From Marthasterias glacialis (taxonomy: Eukaryota > Echinodermata > Asteroidea > Forcipulatida > Asteriidae), in NCBI GenBank assembly GCA_911728455.2, contig OU452234.1, forward strand, positions 10,515,531-10,579,530: a DNA stretch of 64,000 nucleotides, written 5' to 3'. The stretch's first letter is position 1; each line of letters starts with the position of its first letter. Both the position numbers and the translations under genes were made by a program. The notes beneath the pieces are model-generated. The model searched no databases, was not told where the DNA came from, and saw nothing but the letters and a program-made list of their open reading frames with translations. Of this stretch, positions 47,520 to 58,175 are shown piece after piece.

Positions 47520-49420
47520 ATAAGTACGACTGACGTGGCTGTCATGTCTACTTACGAATGTGTAAGTTCTGTCGATGGCTGATGGCTCACTAATGCTTGA
47601 AGGGCTTATTTTATATACCGACAGCAGTTCTGGATGACTGATGTAAAGATTTTGTTCTGCTGTGGACCATCTACCTCACTTTTTTCGATGACTGATACAG
47701 GAGTTCTTGCGACTGGTATGAGTTGTTTTGTCCTAGTGCTGCAAATCTTGCTCTGTTGCAAGTGTCAATAATACAGAGAGGCGCTGCAAACACTGCTTGT
47801 ATGATTGACGACAGCCAACTGATGAGCTGAGCCAACTCCCAGACTCTTAAGGTCTGTGATAGTAAAATGTCCTGGCAGTGATTGACTATATGTGGTTGAC
47901 TTTTTCTGCAGAAAGAGACAGGGTCATTGAATCGGAATCAATGCAAAACCCCAGGTTAGTTAACCATTGCAGTTGGTGCAGCTGTGATTTTGCCAAATTG
48001 ATAAGGAAACCTAGTCGCTGTAGCAGACTGAACATGAGGTGGACACTTTCTGTACACTCCCTTAAGGATCTGCACAGCATGAGGATGTCTTTTCGATAGA
48101 GCAAACACATCAAATTCCTTTTTCTCACAGGTGTGCTGGGACTGGCTTCAAGTTATTTGTAAATGCGGGAGCACTCGACAGCCTGAAGGGTAGGCAGGTA
48201 AATTGGAACAGACTGTTCTGCCGTATCAAACGAAGATATTTCCAATGTTCGTAATGAATGGGAATCATAAAATGAGCGTCCTTGAGGTGGATTGAGTTCG
48301 TAGATCTTTTTCTATTTTGTGTCCAATCACCAATTGTCATGTGTGAGGGATCTCTAAATGGGAACAAATTCTTAATGACGTCTTGTCTGCAACTTTGTGT
48401 CTGAAAAAAAACCTACTTTTTTGCCTTGGAATTATCTGATCCCCAATCTGCTTGAAAACTTCCTCAATTTGGTACTGCAAAATTTAGCCCAATTCTTGGA
48501 CTTGTAGGTTGAGTCTTGTCTCCCATGGTACAGGAAGGAGGGGCTGCCACCAAACGGGTCATTGCCGGGTAGTAAGGGGAGAATGTACTCCCTTTATAAG
48601 AGGTAGCAACGGATCCCCCGGTCTTAGTCACTTTTGCAGCCATCTTGCTTGCTTTCCCTGCCTCCTCTATGTCTTTGGTCAAGTATACCTCTAAACAATG
48701 CTCCCATTGAAGGGGAATTTCGCTTGAGGATGTCAAATCGTCTGTTCAGAAGATCATCAAAAGCTTGTTTTTTCAACAGTGCCAGGCTTTGGCAAAGCTG
48801 ATCCCAGCAGGAAAAGCACTGATGTAACGTGCTGCAAAACTCAACTAGCATCAACTGAATCTGGGCTTGACGTATCCATCAAAGCATCAAAAAGATATAT
48901 GAGAGGTTAGGCTACCTTTAGCTGATGATTATGGGAGTGCTTTTAGCAAAGAAAGAGCTTCTTTGAAGGAGGATTTCACTTGGCTCGGCAATTCCAGGAC
49001 CTTTTTTGAAATACTTTTCCTGTGCTATTGGAACCTGGTAAGCTTAAAGTTCCTCTTTGAAATTTTCATGCGCAAGTTTGTTTGAACAAAGATTTTCCCA
49101 CCATGTAAAGACCTTCTCTGTCACTGGAGTGCCTACTCATTTGGCTGGCATGGGTTGACCCTGGCTTGTTCGGAGGCATGACATAAGGTGAGGTTTATCC
49201 ACATCTGCCTTGCACTAAATTAAAAGCACTCCCTTCTTGGGGTCAGTTGTCAAATGTTTTTCTTTGCTCCACACAAGAAGTGTCCATTGTTCATTAACCA
49301 GTTAAGGCCAGATGACATTCACGCCAATGTTTTCCCTGCCAGAAATCGGGTGACAAGAAATAGGAATACCGGAACAAAGGTTGCCTGGACATTTTAGAAA
49401 ATCTTCTGCAACATTGGCCA
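47520..49420 (-). mobile_element. Fossil DIRS-like (tyrosine recombinase) retroelement
   Basis: The - strand shows parts of a reverse transcriptase of the DIRS type (HLKDAHFMIPIHYEHWKYLR, LFQFTCLPFRLSSAP, DILMLCRSLRECTESVHL) and, upstream of it, a gag-like segment (ALLKKQAFDDLLNRRFDIL). No terminal repeats or recombinase were recognised and the borders are approximate. The element is broken in several places and is a dead, fairly old copy. Confidence 0.65.
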
Positions 49421-50019
49421 TGGGAGCAATTATCAGCCATGGCTCACTGCCGAGTTTTGCGATTCTTGGTGAATGAATCTGATATTTTCTTAAAAATAAA
49501 TAATAAATCCTGGTGCTTCAATGGCAACCTTTGCTTTGCTTCTCTTGGCTTTGTTTAATCAAGATTTCTTTGTGTTAATGATACTCTCAAAGAAAATTAT
49601 TCTGGCCGTTCCAAGATATTAATACCAACAGGATGGCATATAAATTTTGAGATACCGGTGCTCTGTGGATTAAAATGTACATAATAATATGTAGCTCATA
49701 CACACAAGAGGGTTCTAGACGTTTACTCACCTGAGCAACTTCAGGTTGTAGCTGTCCCTTGTCTATGTGTTTGCATCATTCCTCTGCAGAGAGGGACGAC
49801 AAACAGATGTGTGGTAAAAAGCATCATTTATGTTGAAGTTGGTTGACGCTGCATGAGAAATAAACAAAAAGTAAGTACTTGTAAGGCCAACATAATGTAA
49901 ATAAAACCGTTATTATGTAGACATAAGTGGTCTGTTGAAAGTTATTCAAACTTGTTTATTAATTCAGGGAAAAAAAGAAGAGAAAAAAAAACAGATTTGT
50001 ATTACTTAAATAAAAATTA
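49421..50019 (-). other. Intergenic, with a candidate 53-bp exon at 49731-49783
   Basis: On the - strand TCGTCCCTCTCTGCAG is a strong acceptor and CTCAG then GTGAGT a strong donor 53 bases on. The enclosed sequence is closed in all frames except after an internal ATG, so it would be noncoding or 5' UTR. Nothing else seen. Confidence 0.3.
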
Positions 50020-50428
50020 ACATAATAATAACAATAATAAGCAGTTCTTATAATAGCACTTTATCACACCCGATGGGCGTCTCAAAGGGCTGTGTTTTTT
50101 CCTGCAAGGTACGATGAGTTACATGTACATTTCTGAAGTGTGAGACTTGTTCCTTTACATAGCACCATGTAATGGTTTACAAGGTGCTGTGGCGCAATCT
50201 GCAGCTGATTAAACCAGAAACACAGGGGCGAACCCCTTCTCTAAGTGCACTGGGTTCTTTTACGTGCATTACACAACACACGGGAACTACGGCTTTACAT
50301 CCCATCCAAAGGACGCAGCAATAATGGTTAAGCGTCTTGCTTAAGGACACAAGTGTCATGGGACTCGAACCCACACTCTGCTGATCAGAAACACCAGAGC
50401 TTGAGTCCGTTGTACTTATCTTATGTTT
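50020..50428 (-). mobile_element. tRNA-Leu-derived SINE, copy 1 (slightly 5'-truncated)
   Basis: The - strand begins within a tRNA-like head (ACGGACTCAAGCTCTGG, anticodon loop CTCAAGC; B box GGGTTCGAGTCCC), then the body (CTTGTGTCCTTAAGCAAGAC, TGCACGTAAAAGAACCCAGT, TTACATGGTGCTATGTAAAG) and ends in a TTATTATTG-type tail. Shares the whole body with 61.3-61.7 kb. Confidence 0.85.
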
Positions 50429-51160
50429 TTCTACCACCAATGTTTCTCTGTTAAAGCTTTTGGGGCAACGTTATTTAAAAATCAAATCAAAAAAACAAAA
50501 AAGTAGTGGCACACCCAACAGGGGCACTATATAGGCACACCCAAGAGTTGGTCTCTCAGGGGGCTTGTGCCCTTCACAAGGGTCCTGCCATTTTATTGTA
50601 GTTTTATTGACAGAGACAAATAAAACAAAAGGGAAATTTGTCTCCAGAGGCATGTATAAGATACGAGGGAGGAGGGGGGAGGGAGCAATTGTCACACCGC
50701 AAAAACTTGTTAATATTTTGTACAATTAAAAAGCATCTGAATTTTCCCACAAAATTGTGACTTTTTCCTAAAAATTCCAGTGGCAGGGTAATATGCAATT
50801 AGCAAGTTTTCTAATCGAGGAACCGAGCGGATGTAAAGCCACAGCTCACACAAAGTCTGGGTTGCATGTGCTGGGCCCTTCCTGTGGCTACATGATTTCA
50901 CTGACTTTTAAACAAACATCTGTGCATGGGTGGAGCACATATTATTCTTTATCCCCAATGGAAATTTACATTAAAATTGATGTAGGCCTAGTACCAGCTG
51001 CTAACATAAAGGATTCAAAATGCCTAGTTACTGGGCAATACAAGCTCAGTAATCTAGGGGTAAGACCTCTGTTCTAAAATGGCAAAGTTAAAACACAAAT
51101 AATATTCTCACAGGAGATGTCTCTGGTTATTATGATGTGTACCATATTGTATCAGATACG
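50429..51160. other. Intergenic sequence
   Basis: No gene or repeat recognised. Short frames here have no known relatives. Confidence 0.35.
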
Positions 51161-51164
51161 TTTA

Positions 51165-51345
51165 TGAAAAAAAAAACATTTTGGCTAAAATCTAAACTGA
51201 TGTCCATAATGGGCATTGTGCAATCTTGTGCACTTTTGCCAAATTAAATCGTGCAAATCCGCTAAATGCACTCCTCCAGCACAGACGCAAAACGTGCAAT
51301 CCATTTTGGACATTATATTTTAGCCAAAAAATATTTTTTCAGAAA
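51165..51345. mobile_element. Small fold-back element
   Basis: TTTTGGCTAAAATCTAA then ATGTCCATAATGG at the left pairs with GGACATTATATTTTAGCCAA at the right; the centre has GTGCAATCTTGTGCAC and inverse-like words. Confidence 0.55.
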
Positions 51346-52027
51346 TCTTTCTGACGCCATCTGCTGCGTACTTCATGTGAGTTTAAACTTTGTTGACTGA
51401 CTGATCATTGAGAGAAAACTTTTGGCAAAAAAATGTAAGTCTCGATTCAAAAGTTGATGTCTGAGGGTCATAGGGCACTGGTCATAGTGTTCATATAGGG
51501 CCAAGAAGTGGAGGTAGTCCAGCGTATTGGCACTATTTATGGGGCTAGGGACCTTTATACACTGGACTCTGTTGTGTTGTATGCAACAAAGGAGTCCAAC
51601 CTGGGTGGGCTGGTCCCTGCATCAGTGAAAAGTTGACACTGTCACTGACACTACAGCGACAGTCACAGACAAAATGAAAACGCCCAATTTTGACGGTTTG
51701 GGCTTAATGTCCATAACTTCTCTGTACTTCCAGCTATTGAACTGAATTTTGCCCCTGTAGTAACGGTAGTAAACTTGTTGAGTTCCTGAAAAAAACATGA
51801 AGTACCGGACTCCACTCCACATCTGTATTTTATGGCGGGTAAGTCTGCCATAATTCGAAATTCTTTTGCGAAACACTAAAAACTCATAATGTGTTGGTAC
51901 TCTGAGAAGCTATAGCATGCTAAAATATCAGTTTTCATTTTTAACCAAGAAACGTCTAAAGTTATGTTATAATTCATTTCAATGAAGGTACAATTGTTGT
52001 AAATGAAGACAAAATGGAAATTTACCT
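51346..52027. other. Intergenic, with a dispersed repeat shared with 17.25 kb
   Basis: AGTGGAGGTAGTCCAGCGTA and GGCACTATTTATGGGGCTA at 51508-51547 match 17260-17313. On the - strand a good acceptor (TTCATGTTTTTTTCAG, ending about 51790) precedes a 53-codon open frame ending in a hydrophobic stretch (LGVFILSVTVAVVSVTV); unsupported by any family. Confidence 0.25.
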
Positions 52028-52250
52028 TGCCCACTTTCTGTCACATGTGCTGACCTTGTGGAAAATCCAACGTTGCTCGAAAGCATCGACCTCTACGGTG
52101 CAGCTGTGGTCGTCTCGATGGTTTACATTAGTTTTCAAAAGAGGGCGCACTCCAACAATGTTTCGGCTGTGATGGCCGTTGGCTGCGACTGCGGCAGCGC
52201 CCCTCGGCCGCGCAGTGACTGGCCGCAGCCGGCCATAGATATAGAACATT
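52028..52250 (-). other. CpG-containing candidate first exon (- strand)
   Basis: A GC-rich patch ending (- strand) at the donor GGGCAAG then GTAAAT. One frame is open for 74 codons (HHSRNIVGVRPLLKTNV and on) without known similarity. Could be a promoter-proximal exon; the hairpin at 52230 lies at its 5' edge. Confidence 0.22.
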
Positions 52251-52276
52251 GTTATTATGTTCTATATCTATGGCCG
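52230..52276. repeat. Perfect 20-bp inverted repeat with 7-base loop
   Basis: CGGCCATAGATATAGAACAT (52230-52249), loop TGTTATT, then its exact inverse (52257-52276). Confidence 0.95.
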
Positions 52277-52379
52277 CAGAAAATAAAACATTCGGACGCG
52301 ACCGACTACGGCAATTCTGAGATTCCTTTTGTGGACATTATTTCTTCTCTGTGGGAACCAACTACTAAAAATGTCTGAT

Positions 52380-53591
52380 GTAAAGCAAACAAAGAAGAAG
52401 TTATTTCATGTAGGCCACCAAATTTGTTGCATTTTCTTTTCTTATTTAACATTTTATGGAAGAAAAAGAAACTGTTTTTATACACGAAATACGCATGAAA
52501 TAAAAGTAAACAAAAAATAATACTAAAAAACGCATCTTGCATCTTGGTTTTCACCTGCATGAAACCTTTTTCCCTTTTTTCTGCAGTGGGGCGAACGGGG
52601 CTAATGAATAATTGAAAGAAATTCATACCCAGTTGTTCCCTTCTTTCAGCCGAAGTATTGAGATTGCACTGAGGTGTAGTACTGTTTTCAACAATTTCAA
52701 CAATTTCAACAATTAATTTGTTCTTTGATACACAGGAAGATCCCAGAGCCTACTGTCATCTGTCAGTCTATTGCACTAGGTGATGAACGGCTAATGAAAA
52801 CACACTTTCGTGTTACTGTGCCTGCCTTCTATCAGCTACACTCATTCTCATATGTAAAGACAGTAACTATGGGTGGGATGAGCAATTCCAGCTCCTAGCC
52901 TTCCTCTTTTGGTTAGCTTGTGGTTATGCATACCAACGGTTTCAGCATCCACAGGCATTCCCAGATCAACCTTGTGTGGATGACACGGTTGTCCAATCCC
53001 ATATCCTTCAGAATAAAGCAGAAACAAAACACATTTCCTGAACGATAATGATCTTAACAGAACTTTGCAATCCAGGCATCAGACAATGGAGGGTAGGTTA
53101 TGAGTCTTATCATACTACTTGGGAACAGCATGGATGACCTTGCCTCTTTCCACACGAAAGGGTAGCAACTTTACATTCATAACAAAAGACAGATTTTTGT
53201 GGTTCTGATTGACAGAAAGTGATTTTACATAGAATTTCGTTACCAAAATATCATTTAGTTTCATTGCTTAAAAGAAAAACCAAGGCAATCTTCTGGGTGC
53301 ATGTATTAGCCTACAGAAAATTAGCAATCACGTTCAACATGGATAGAAACATATTCTGGCTTGAAATGTGCACAGACAAAGCAAATGACAAAGAACTTAT
53401 TTTGTATCATTCACCAAAGGCCAAAAAGTTGCATCGCATTAGTGTAGAAAGGACCAGGAAAAAATGGGAACACATTCACTTAAAATCCAACCCACTCCAA
53501 TAAAACAGGACTGCTGTTAATTCTTATTTATAATGATACTAATGTATTCATCAAACGTTTCCATCATTACACTTTGATAGACAAAGCTTAC
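52380..53591. other. Intergenic or intronic sequence
   Basis: On the - strand a frame of about 50 codons follows TTTATTCTGAAG (near 53008) and reads KVDLGMPVDAETVGMHNHKL; it has a faint look of a transposon integrase core but is too weak to call. Other frames show nothing. Confidence 0.2.
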
Positions 53592-53688
53592 GTGCAAGCA
53601 TCTTGAGTGGCACCCCGCCTCCCCGTCTTGAACTTTGCATTATGCTTTTCTCTTAAAGAGAGAAAGTTGCGTGTTTCTTTTTCAGACC
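53592..53688 (-). CDS. Myb/SANT-like DNA-binding domain exon
   Basis: Acceptor TTTTTCTTTGTGCAG and donor GCAC then GTAAGC on the - strand bound 97 bp, open in one frame only: SEKETRNFLSLREKHNAKFK then TGRRGATQDAC. The pattern E-x-E-T-(R/K)-x-F-L-x-L-R then T-x-x-x-x-A/D-x-W/C resembles the first helices of Myb/SANT-like (trihelix-type) domains found in transposase-derived and regulatory proteins. Adjacent exons, which should supply the flanking Trp residues, were not identified. It could belong to a domesticated or degenerate transposon gene. Confidence 0.38.
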
Positions 53689-55861
53689 CTGCACAAAGAA
53701 AAACAAAGAATAAAGTAATAGTGAATACAAATCGTTAAAATTTAAATTTAAAGTATAAATTTCACCCACCAGAAAACTAACCCACGGGTAGTAATATTGG
53801 AAACTTGCCCCCTAGAAAGCTTGCCCACAGCAAAGTCACCCCCACCAAGTTTAGAAATGTTGCGTGCCTGCTCGGTGATAAGAAATCTGAGAATGATTAG
53901 GGGAAAAATGATAAATCTTGATTGACACATTTTAACAACTGATTGAACTCACACTTTTTAGCTTTCAATTCTCTGCTATCAAAAGTGGGTTGATAGCAGT
54001 TGAATGATTGGCGCTGATGAAGATCTTGAGGGTAAACCTCGTTTCAATTTTGCTCCAAAGCTGGAAACTTTCACCCTTTTCAAAAACAGTTCTTTGTTTC
54101 AAAAAAATGATGTTTGGTACCTTTTGTGAAAGCCTTGTAGAAAGTCAAAATGTAAATATATAGATGGAAGGGGTTTGTTATTGTTAGGCCATTTTGGATT
54201 CTCTGTGCTGTCTATGGGAGTGTCTCTGAGCCTCGGCTCCAGCACTGGCTTTGGCTAAGTCTTCATTAGCCATTAGCCAAAGCTTGAGCTGGAATTTGGC
54301 ATTTGGAAAAGGCTTGTTGAGGTCTCTTCCAAAAATAGAAGGCTAGAGTTATTGCTGGTTTACTGAATGTGATGTCCATGCCAAAAGCAGACACTTCCTG
54401 ACAAAAGTCAAAACTGGGTTTCTTTGCTCATCAAATAATATACAAATAATGAATGTTTATGTTGAAAGGTGGATTGTTCCATTCAATGAGGCGAAATGGA
54501 ACATTCCATCTTCCAAGGAATGAAAATATTCTCTCCATTGCATGAGTACCAAAACATTCATTACTTGTTTTATATAACATCAAAGTAGATCTTTTGCATT
54601 TGATTGGAGGATAAATATAAATACCAATAACAACACTGCACTCTGGCATCCATGACTTTATTTTGTGGCTTGTTAAAAGTTACAAGTCCTTAGGTTTAAA
54701 AGTCAAAACATTAACAAGATGAAATTTTATCGGAAGTTGTACTGCTTTATTTTGCACACGATGGTCGAGCGTGCAATAGAGCAAAGGAGGATAGAACAAA
54801 AATGCATGCTGAATAGTGCCAAAAATATGGGCGCAATGACGTAGCGGTGCAATGTTGGGAATACAAATGCCACGTGACCTCCAACCCTCCAATCAAATGA
54901 CAAGGATCTTCTTGGGTGTTATAGAAATAAGAATAAGAGCTTTCATACTGTATCGAACATCACATTACATTGGTATCATGGACAATAAACCAAATCAAAC
55001 AATTAAACCAAAAATCATTCATGAAACAAACCATGAAGAAATCATCTGACATGATGTCGTTTGGCTCTTGATTTTTTTTTTCCAACTTTCGTGTAATTGA
55101 TGAACTTAGGCCAAGGTTGCTAAGCACTCCTGCTAAGCTTGCCCCAGAAGTTTTATGGTCCAAGGTTCCAGTGTGAATCAATGTGATTCTACTGGCGTTC
55201 CAATATATCAAACTAGATTGCCAGCTTTACTAGAAAACAGTTATTACAAAAAGGGGGAAAAAAGAAATTAAAGCATTTATAAAACGTGTGACCCTCTAAC
55301 TGATGACCTTGTTCGAAGCTGAAAATTGGTTTGTCATCAACGTTTATCAGTGCCCTTGAGTGGCATGTGTCACAAGTGTTTGACATCCAGAAAGCATCTC
55401 TCACGACAGATAGCTGATTTATACCAGGTATGGTAAGTAAAAACAATTTCTAATTATACAAATTACTTTTAATTAATTCATGGTGATTTAAAAAAACAAA
55501 TGTTTTTAACCCGCACATTCAGGGCTTTTTGATGGGTGATCATCTTTAAGAATCTTAAAGTGTTAAACATTAAAAAAAAAATACATGCTTACCTCAGTGC
55601 AAAATAAGGGTGCTAAAAAACACCAACTGAAATGCTGATATCTTTAACTTGACAATTTGTTTTGGTGAGATACTTTTTGATGGGAAAAAGTTGTGAAATG
55701 GATGCCGTCTGTGCATAGATGGGTGTGCTCCTAAGCTGAGATTTTTGTTTAATTTGCGGGGCTTATTATTAAGTCATTTGTGTGACAAACTATCATTGAA
55801 AAGAAGTGTTTGAAAAATGCAATTAAAATTTGTTTAAAAGTGTAGGATGTAGCCCTTCTCA
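53689..55861. other. Intergenic sequence
   Basis: No gene called. At 54.23-54.30 kb GCCTCGGCTCCAGCACTGGC and inverse-like TTAGCCATTAGCCAAAGC form a loose palindrome. A strong + strand donor at 55434 (ATG then GTAAGT) follows a short open frame with no known relative. Confidence 0.35.
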
Positions 55862-56340
55862 TGAAAATGCTATTCATCTCTATTCTGTGCTGTTCTTGTC
55901 CCTACTGTTCCTTCATAAGATCTTATGTCATCCCTCCATCTTCTTCTTTGCCTCTTCTCCTTCTCCCTGTTCTTGGTTGCCACTCCAGTAATCTTGTTGC
56001 CCATCTATTGTCTGTTCTTTGGGCAGTGTGTCCAGCCCATCTCCATTTAGCCTATTACTTTTGGTCTGATGTCTTAACTCCAGTTTTCTTTTCTTTTTTC
56101 TGTGCATGGGACCCTGTACTGAGATGTGAAGCATTTGTCGTTCCAATGCTCTTTGTGTTGTGCAAAGTTTGTGCTCCACCTGTTGAGTTGTTGTCCATGT
56201 TTCTGCCCCATAGGTCATTGTTGGTGGCACACACTTATCAAATACCCTTCTCCAGAGAGCCGTTGGTTATGTTCTCATTCCAAATTATCTCTCTCTCCCG
56301 TCCAAAGGACCTCCATCTGGTCCTAATTCTTGTTTAAAAA
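55862..56340 (-). mobile_element. LINE 3' fragment
   Basis: - strand reading PPTMTYGAETWTTTQQVEHK and LCTTQRALERQMLHISVQ, the C-terminal post-RT region of the LINE type seen at 44.8-46.4 kb. Just upstream is CTCCATCTGGTCCTAATTCT, whose counterpart (44867) shows that both come from one family but overlap, so they are separate insertions. Truncated at the 5' side. Confidence 0.8.
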
Positions 56341-56604
56341 GCTTATATTAATCAACCTTTTAAGAAATAATTAACTTCCAAATTCTGAAACCTTCACTTT
56401 ACCACATTGCATGTTTGAGACCTCCCTCACCCCCCCCCCCAACAACTCATTTTGATCAAAGAAGTAACATGTGTTCATCATGAAATAGTTCTCATGTAAA
56501 TATTGATATCAAGCGTTGCCTTAGTAACCTCAATCCTGACAGCTATAGATAGTTTCCACTTGACCTCACAGAGTGTAAAAAGTTTGCCATCTTAATGGGT
56601 AATG
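56341..56604. other. Intergenic sequence
   Basis: C run at 56431-56441. Nothing else seen. Confidence 0.35.
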
Positions 56605-56795
56605 ATCAACATTGCTTTCCAGTGGTGGGGGGGGGGGCAGGTGCCATATTTTTTAATGAATTACATGTATCTCCTTTTTTTGAATGGGGGGGGTACCTGG
56701 GGGTGGGGGCACTGGAAATTTGTGGTGGGGGCCACCACTGGAAAGCAATGCCCCCTGTGCCCCCCTAGTGAAAAATCCTGGTTATGCTGCATTAT
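56605..56795. mobile_element. MITE, family D, copy 2
   Basis: G-run-rich copy sharing ATGAATTACATGTATCT, CACTGGAAATTTGTGG, AAAGCAATGCCCCCTGTG and AGTGAAAAATCCTGGTTATG with the copy at 63.8 kb. Part of it is inverted relative to that copy. Confidence 0.6.
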
Positions 56796-57401
56796 AATTA
56801 ATGCATAAATACCATTCGTGGCACGTCAAGAGTTTTATCAAAATTCTTGCATGATTGGCCGGTGAGCCACTTGGCTGCGTAGAAAAAATTAGAATGCTTG
56901 ACGCGGCTAAAAGCCCAAAACCCAAGCTGCTCGTAAAGATGGCGTATAGCGGGAAAATAAAATTGACCAACCTTAACTAACACTCCAGACAGTTAGCAAG
57001 TGAAGTTGACTGCACCTTCTCTCATTTGTTGGCAAATTTACTTAGAAATTAAATGTAGAGGGTAAATTTTCTCTTGCATAGCAGTAATTCAGATAGAAAA
57101 TTTTCTAGACAATTGAATTGATGCTGGAATTAAATTTTTAAAAGTAATATTTGATACAAAGAACTTTCTGTTACCATTTAACAATATGTGTCATACATTA
57201 AAAACTGTATTCATTTTAATTGGGGGTATGTGGGGGGGGGGGGGGGCTAAGACAATGAGCGTGTAAATGACCATCAATATCAATTGTTTTGTTGAATACA
57301 ATCATTAATCTGTACTGAAGAGATAAATGATACCCTTGAGTCTGGGTCCAGACTGACAGGTGGAATGAGAACCCTACCATCTGTGCTGTAAACAAAATGA
57401 T
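56796..57401. other. Intergenic sequence upstream of the S8 protease
   Basis: AAGATGGCG (a YY1-type word) and GCGGGAAAAT (E2F-like) lie together at 56936-56959, a possible distal regulatory patch. A G run is at 57232-57247. Confidence 0.3.
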
Positions 57402-57439
57402 TATATTTAATGCCCTTTTCGGTGACAGATTCACTTTCC
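57402..57439 (+). promoter_or_regulatory. Core promoter of the S8 protease gene (TATA + initiator)
   Basis: A TATA-like TTATATTTAA (57401-57410) lies about 30 bases before an initiator-like TCACTTT (57431-57437). That is the classic metazoan TATA-to-start spacing. A strong splice donor follows at 57479 and the protease coding exon is the next compatible acceptor. The motifs and spacing are read from the sequence; use as a promoter is inferred. Confidence 0.42.
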
Positions 57440-57478
57440 AGTTGGCGGCAGTAAGCGTCTGAGGTTGATCAAGATTGG
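57433..57478 (+). other. Candidate 5'-UTR exon of the S8 protease
   Basis: This short stretch runs from the predicted initiator to a consensus donor (GG then GTAAGT at 57479). The next good acceptor is TTTAGTTTCAG ending at 58047, giving a 569-bp intron just upstream of the protease ATG. It carries no coding signal of its own. Inferred from splice signals only. Confidence 0.4.
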
Positions 57479-58061
57479 GTAAGTATTTGTTTTGTTTTAT
57501 TATTTCATACACAATGAAGACTGTTAAATATTTCAAACAGTAGGGACTAAGCAAATTATGCCCACAAAGGCAGTGTGTTGTCATCAAGGTGAGTCAAAAG
57601 TAGGTGGAAAAAAAAACAAGCGTGGCTGTCCCTCTACTTCATGAACAATTTGAAAACACAGAGGATGACTGCCTAACAAAACAGTGCAATTGTGCCAGCA
57701 GCTGCTTAGTGACTGTGGTCTCTTGAGCAGAACTTAAAATGAAAATAGTTTGATTAAAAAGGACACTTCAGACAAATTCACTTTGTTTGATTTGCATGTT
57801 GCGTTGTGTCTCAGTTTTAATTTGTTATCAGAAAATAGGTACAGTTACAACAAAATTCTCCAAAAGACGAGATGAATTCTTAGGACCTGGTTTAAAACAC
57901 CATAAACGAGCACTGCTCGGATGTGTTTTTTTCCTGAGGGGTTCAAGGATTGCATGGCAGAAAATCCTTCAGACGCTTAAACACTTTGTGGAAATGATTC
58001 CCATTCTGAGTTATGCACCAATTTCTTACATTATGGTTTAGTTTCAGTTGATCGAGTCAAC

Positions 58062-58175
58062 ATGTACATCATACTCATCCTGTCCCTGGCCGGCCTGGCA
58101 GCAGCAGCTGACCTTTGCCCGATATATATGCATCCAAATGGTGGGGTCAGAGGTCAATATATCGTTTCCCTCAAG
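58062..58175 (+). CDS. S8 protease coding exon 1: signal peptide and start of I9 propeptide
   Basis: 38 codons from [19 protein letters not shown] to YIVSLK. The hydrophobic core ending in a run of Ala is a typical secretion signal with cleavage expected near residue 15-16. Donor CAAG then GTATGT, phase 0. The exon probably begins at 58048 with 14 bases of 5' UTR. Confidence 0.9.

Noticed and set aside
50177-50440. An open frame of 87 codons on the - strand
   Set aside because: It lies wholly in a SINE; a similar frame appears in the SINE copy at 61.3-61.7 kb.
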